29,456 bases of DNA. It comes from a virus. The stretch is taken from positions 1 to 29,456 of IMG/VR virus record IMGVR_UViG_3300033388_003578, one strand, 5' to 3'. This document shows, in pieces, positions 28,530-29,456 of the stretch. A model generated the notes under the pieces. That model saw only the letters and a list, made by a program, of their open reading frames with translations, was not told the origin of the DNA and searched no databases. Every line of letters starts with the position of its first letter. Position 1 is the stretch's first letter. The position numbers and the translations under genes were made by a program.

Positions 28530-28844
28530 ATGTTTATTTGTGAAATCTGCGGAAACACTCACTACAACGAAAAGTCAGAATTATGTAATGTTTGCGTTAA
28601 AAACTCTAAAGCAGCAAAAAAAGAAGTTACAGAAAAGCATGCAGACAGCAAATTAAAATTAGCCGATTTGTTATCTAAAGCAAAACGTAAACACGGTAAC
28701 GATATTGACGTTACAGAATCTTTAGCAGTAGTTAAGATGGGGAATGAATTATTTTCTACTAAAGTCACTAAAGCGAAATTGCTAGCTCTTATCACAGCAA
28801 ACAGCAACGCAAGCAGAAGCGTAAACAATCAACTAAACAAATAA
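28530..28844 (+). CDS. Cassette 4 first protein, N-terminal zinc-ribbon
   Basis: A 104-residue protein with a four-cysteine knuckle (C4, C7, C19, C22; I-C-G-N between the first pair), followed by a basic, helical remainder (K-K-E-V-T-E-K, L-L-S-K-A-K-R-K-H-G). A DNA- or RNA-binding accessory protein is likely but not proven. It starts after the internal promoter and ends 10 bases before the next gene. Confidence 0.65.
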   Translation: MFICEICGNTHYNEKSELCNVCVKNSKAAKKEVTEKHADSKLKLADLLSKAKRKHGNDIDVTESLAVVKMGNELFSTKVTKAKLLALITANSNASRSVNNQLNK

Positions 28845-28854
28845 GGAATTTATT

Positions 28855-29097
28855 ATGAGTACACTTATTAGAAGTATAGGGAAGGTTAGGTTTAACGGTT
28901 TAGGTGCTGATTTGTACGAAAACAAAAACGGTACAGCATCAATAAAGTTTGATAAGAATTGCACACAACTCCCGAAAAGAACAAATTTATGTTTTGATAA
29001 TTTAGGAAAGGCAGAAACTTTTATTGAGTCAAAACAAGGTAGTAATAGCTTAAATACATTAGTGAATATTCTCGATGCTGGCAAGGTTAGTTATTAA
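28855..29097 (+). CDS. Cassette 4 second protein, unknown function
   Basis: An 80-residue basic protein with AAGGA 8 bases before the ATG. Beta-rich first half (I-G-K-V-R-F-N-G-L-G-A-D-L-Y), then helix (L-N-T-L-V-N-I-L-D-A). Its TAA shares a base with the next ATG. Not recognised. Confidence 0.62.
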   Translation: MSTLIRSIGKVRFNGLGADLYENKNGTASIKFDKNCTQLPKRTNLCFDNLGKAETFIESKQGSNSLNTLVNILDAGKVSY

Positions 29098-29195
29098 TGC
29101 CCGGCGGTAAGCGCGCAGGGGCTGGACGCCCCACTATCGCGCCAGAACTTAAAAAGAAAGCGGTAAATGGGTTAAAAGCGCCGAACTTGGCTTAG
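29097..29195 (+). pseudogene. 32-residue stub resembling the start of a phage terminase small subunit
   Basis: M-P-G-G-K-R-A-G-A-G-R-P-T-I-A-P, then K-K-K-A-V-N-G, stop. G-G-K-R-x-G-A-G-R-P is the typical opening of many phage small terminases and related DNA-binding proteins. Those are far longer, so this is a truncated gene; the stop lies exactly at attC4. GC content is higher than its neighbours. TAATG coupling suggests it was once part of a phage operon (inference). Confidence 0.5.
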
Positions 29196-29277
29196 TAACA
29201 TAACCCCTCACTGTTAAGCGGAAATTACGTTTAGCTTGGAACAAGCTGTAATTTTCCGTTTGCACGAGTTGTTATAT
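29195..29277 (+). other. Integron attC site 4
   Basis: Left core GTAACATAAC (29195-29204) is the exact reverse complement of the first bases of cassette 4 (GTTATGTTAC, 28390-28399). Arms GGAAATTAC (29220-29228) and GTAATTTTCC (29249-29258) pair; the centre AGCTTG-GAA-CAAGCT (29233-29247) is a perfect hairpin. Right core GAGTTG/TTATA, cut G29271/T29272. Cassette 4 is 28391-29271. Confidence 0.87.
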
Positions 29278-29312
29278 TTTGCTGACAACGACAACATGTA
29301 AGCGAGAGATAA

Positions 29313-29456
29313 ATGAGTATTAATAAGTGGATTCACGTTGAGGATGCACGACCCACGGATTCAAAAGGGCTTTACTGGGTGGTAAGTAAAGATACAGGTA
29401 GAAAGCCAATAATCGCTAGATTTAACGATTACAGGTCAATGGGTGGCGCCACTAAT
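29313..29456 (+). CDS. Cassette 5 protein, DUF551-like (partial)
   Basis: The frame runs off the window after 48 codons. It begins M-S-I-N-K-W-I-H-V-E-D-A-R-P-T-D-S-K-G, then Y-W-V-V, then I-I-A-R-F-N-D-Y. W-I-x-V-x-D-x-x-P at the start and a later x-A-x-F is the DUF551 pattern, a small domain found mostly in phage genes, with no known function. GAGAG precedes the ATG. The cassette starts at 29272. Confidence 0.6.
   Translation, partial: MSINKWIHVEDARPTDSKGLYWVVSKDTGRKPIIARFNDYRSMGGATN

Overview
The window has two unlike parts. Positions 1 to about 26,383 are a GC-rich, densely packed block of a tailed phage or prophage. Positions about 26,424 to 29,456 are an AT-rich array of small genes separated by imperfect palindromes that read as integron attC sites. 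The combination of a contractile-tail phage and a long-attC cassette array suggests a gammaproteobacterial, probably marine, host (inference; no rRNA or housekeeping gene is present). No tRNA, CRISPR, integrase or transposase gene was seen.

Phage, left (1-4978, plus strand): a replication/early operon with mostly overlapping start and stop codons. It contains the end of a protein with NNGGQQ repeats, a PapB-like small regulator, a 929-residue family A DNA polymerase with an N-terminal SLOG (DUF2493/YspA-type) nucleotide-binding domain, a very small P-loop ATPase with SF3/D5-like end motifs, and several unknown small proteins. It ends at a hairpin with a T-run at about 4975-5014, where the opposite-strand late operon also ends.

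Phage, right (25824 down to 5005, minus strand): a late operon read right to left. Its head genes follow lambda order: gpW-like joiner, portal (B), an unknown virion-like protein, S49 protease with nested scaffold (C/Nu3), gpD-like decoration protein, gpE-like capsid, FI-like and FII-like proteins. Its tail genes follow Mu order: terminator candidate, sheath, tube, two-frame tail chaperone, tape measure, gp43/N, a 72-residue protein, LysM-gp44, gp45 spike, gp46, gp47 (baseplate J), gp48, then an S74-processed tail spike. Lysis genes follow: GH108 endolysin, 3TM-type holin and a small membrane/coiled-coil protein. A sigma70-like promoter at about 25874-25902 precedes gpW. The terminase genes, which normally lie immediately upstream of gpW and portal, are not in the window; the intergenic region, two small plus-strand genes and the cassette array occupy that place.

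Cassette array (about 26424-29456, plus strand): one degenerate attC and four clear ones, each ending at a GTTG/TTA junction. In cassettes 2, 3 and 4 the first bases of the cassette are the reverse complement of the bases just after its last gene, as expected for integron cassettes. Cassette 2 has four genes and cassette 4 has three plus its own promoter, which is unusual for normally single-gene cassettes. Several products look phage-derived: a small HTH protein, a 32-residue stub resembling the start of a terminase small subunit, and a DUF551-like protein. The most notable features are the phage-integron junction, the SLOG-polymerase fusion and the multi-gene cassettes.
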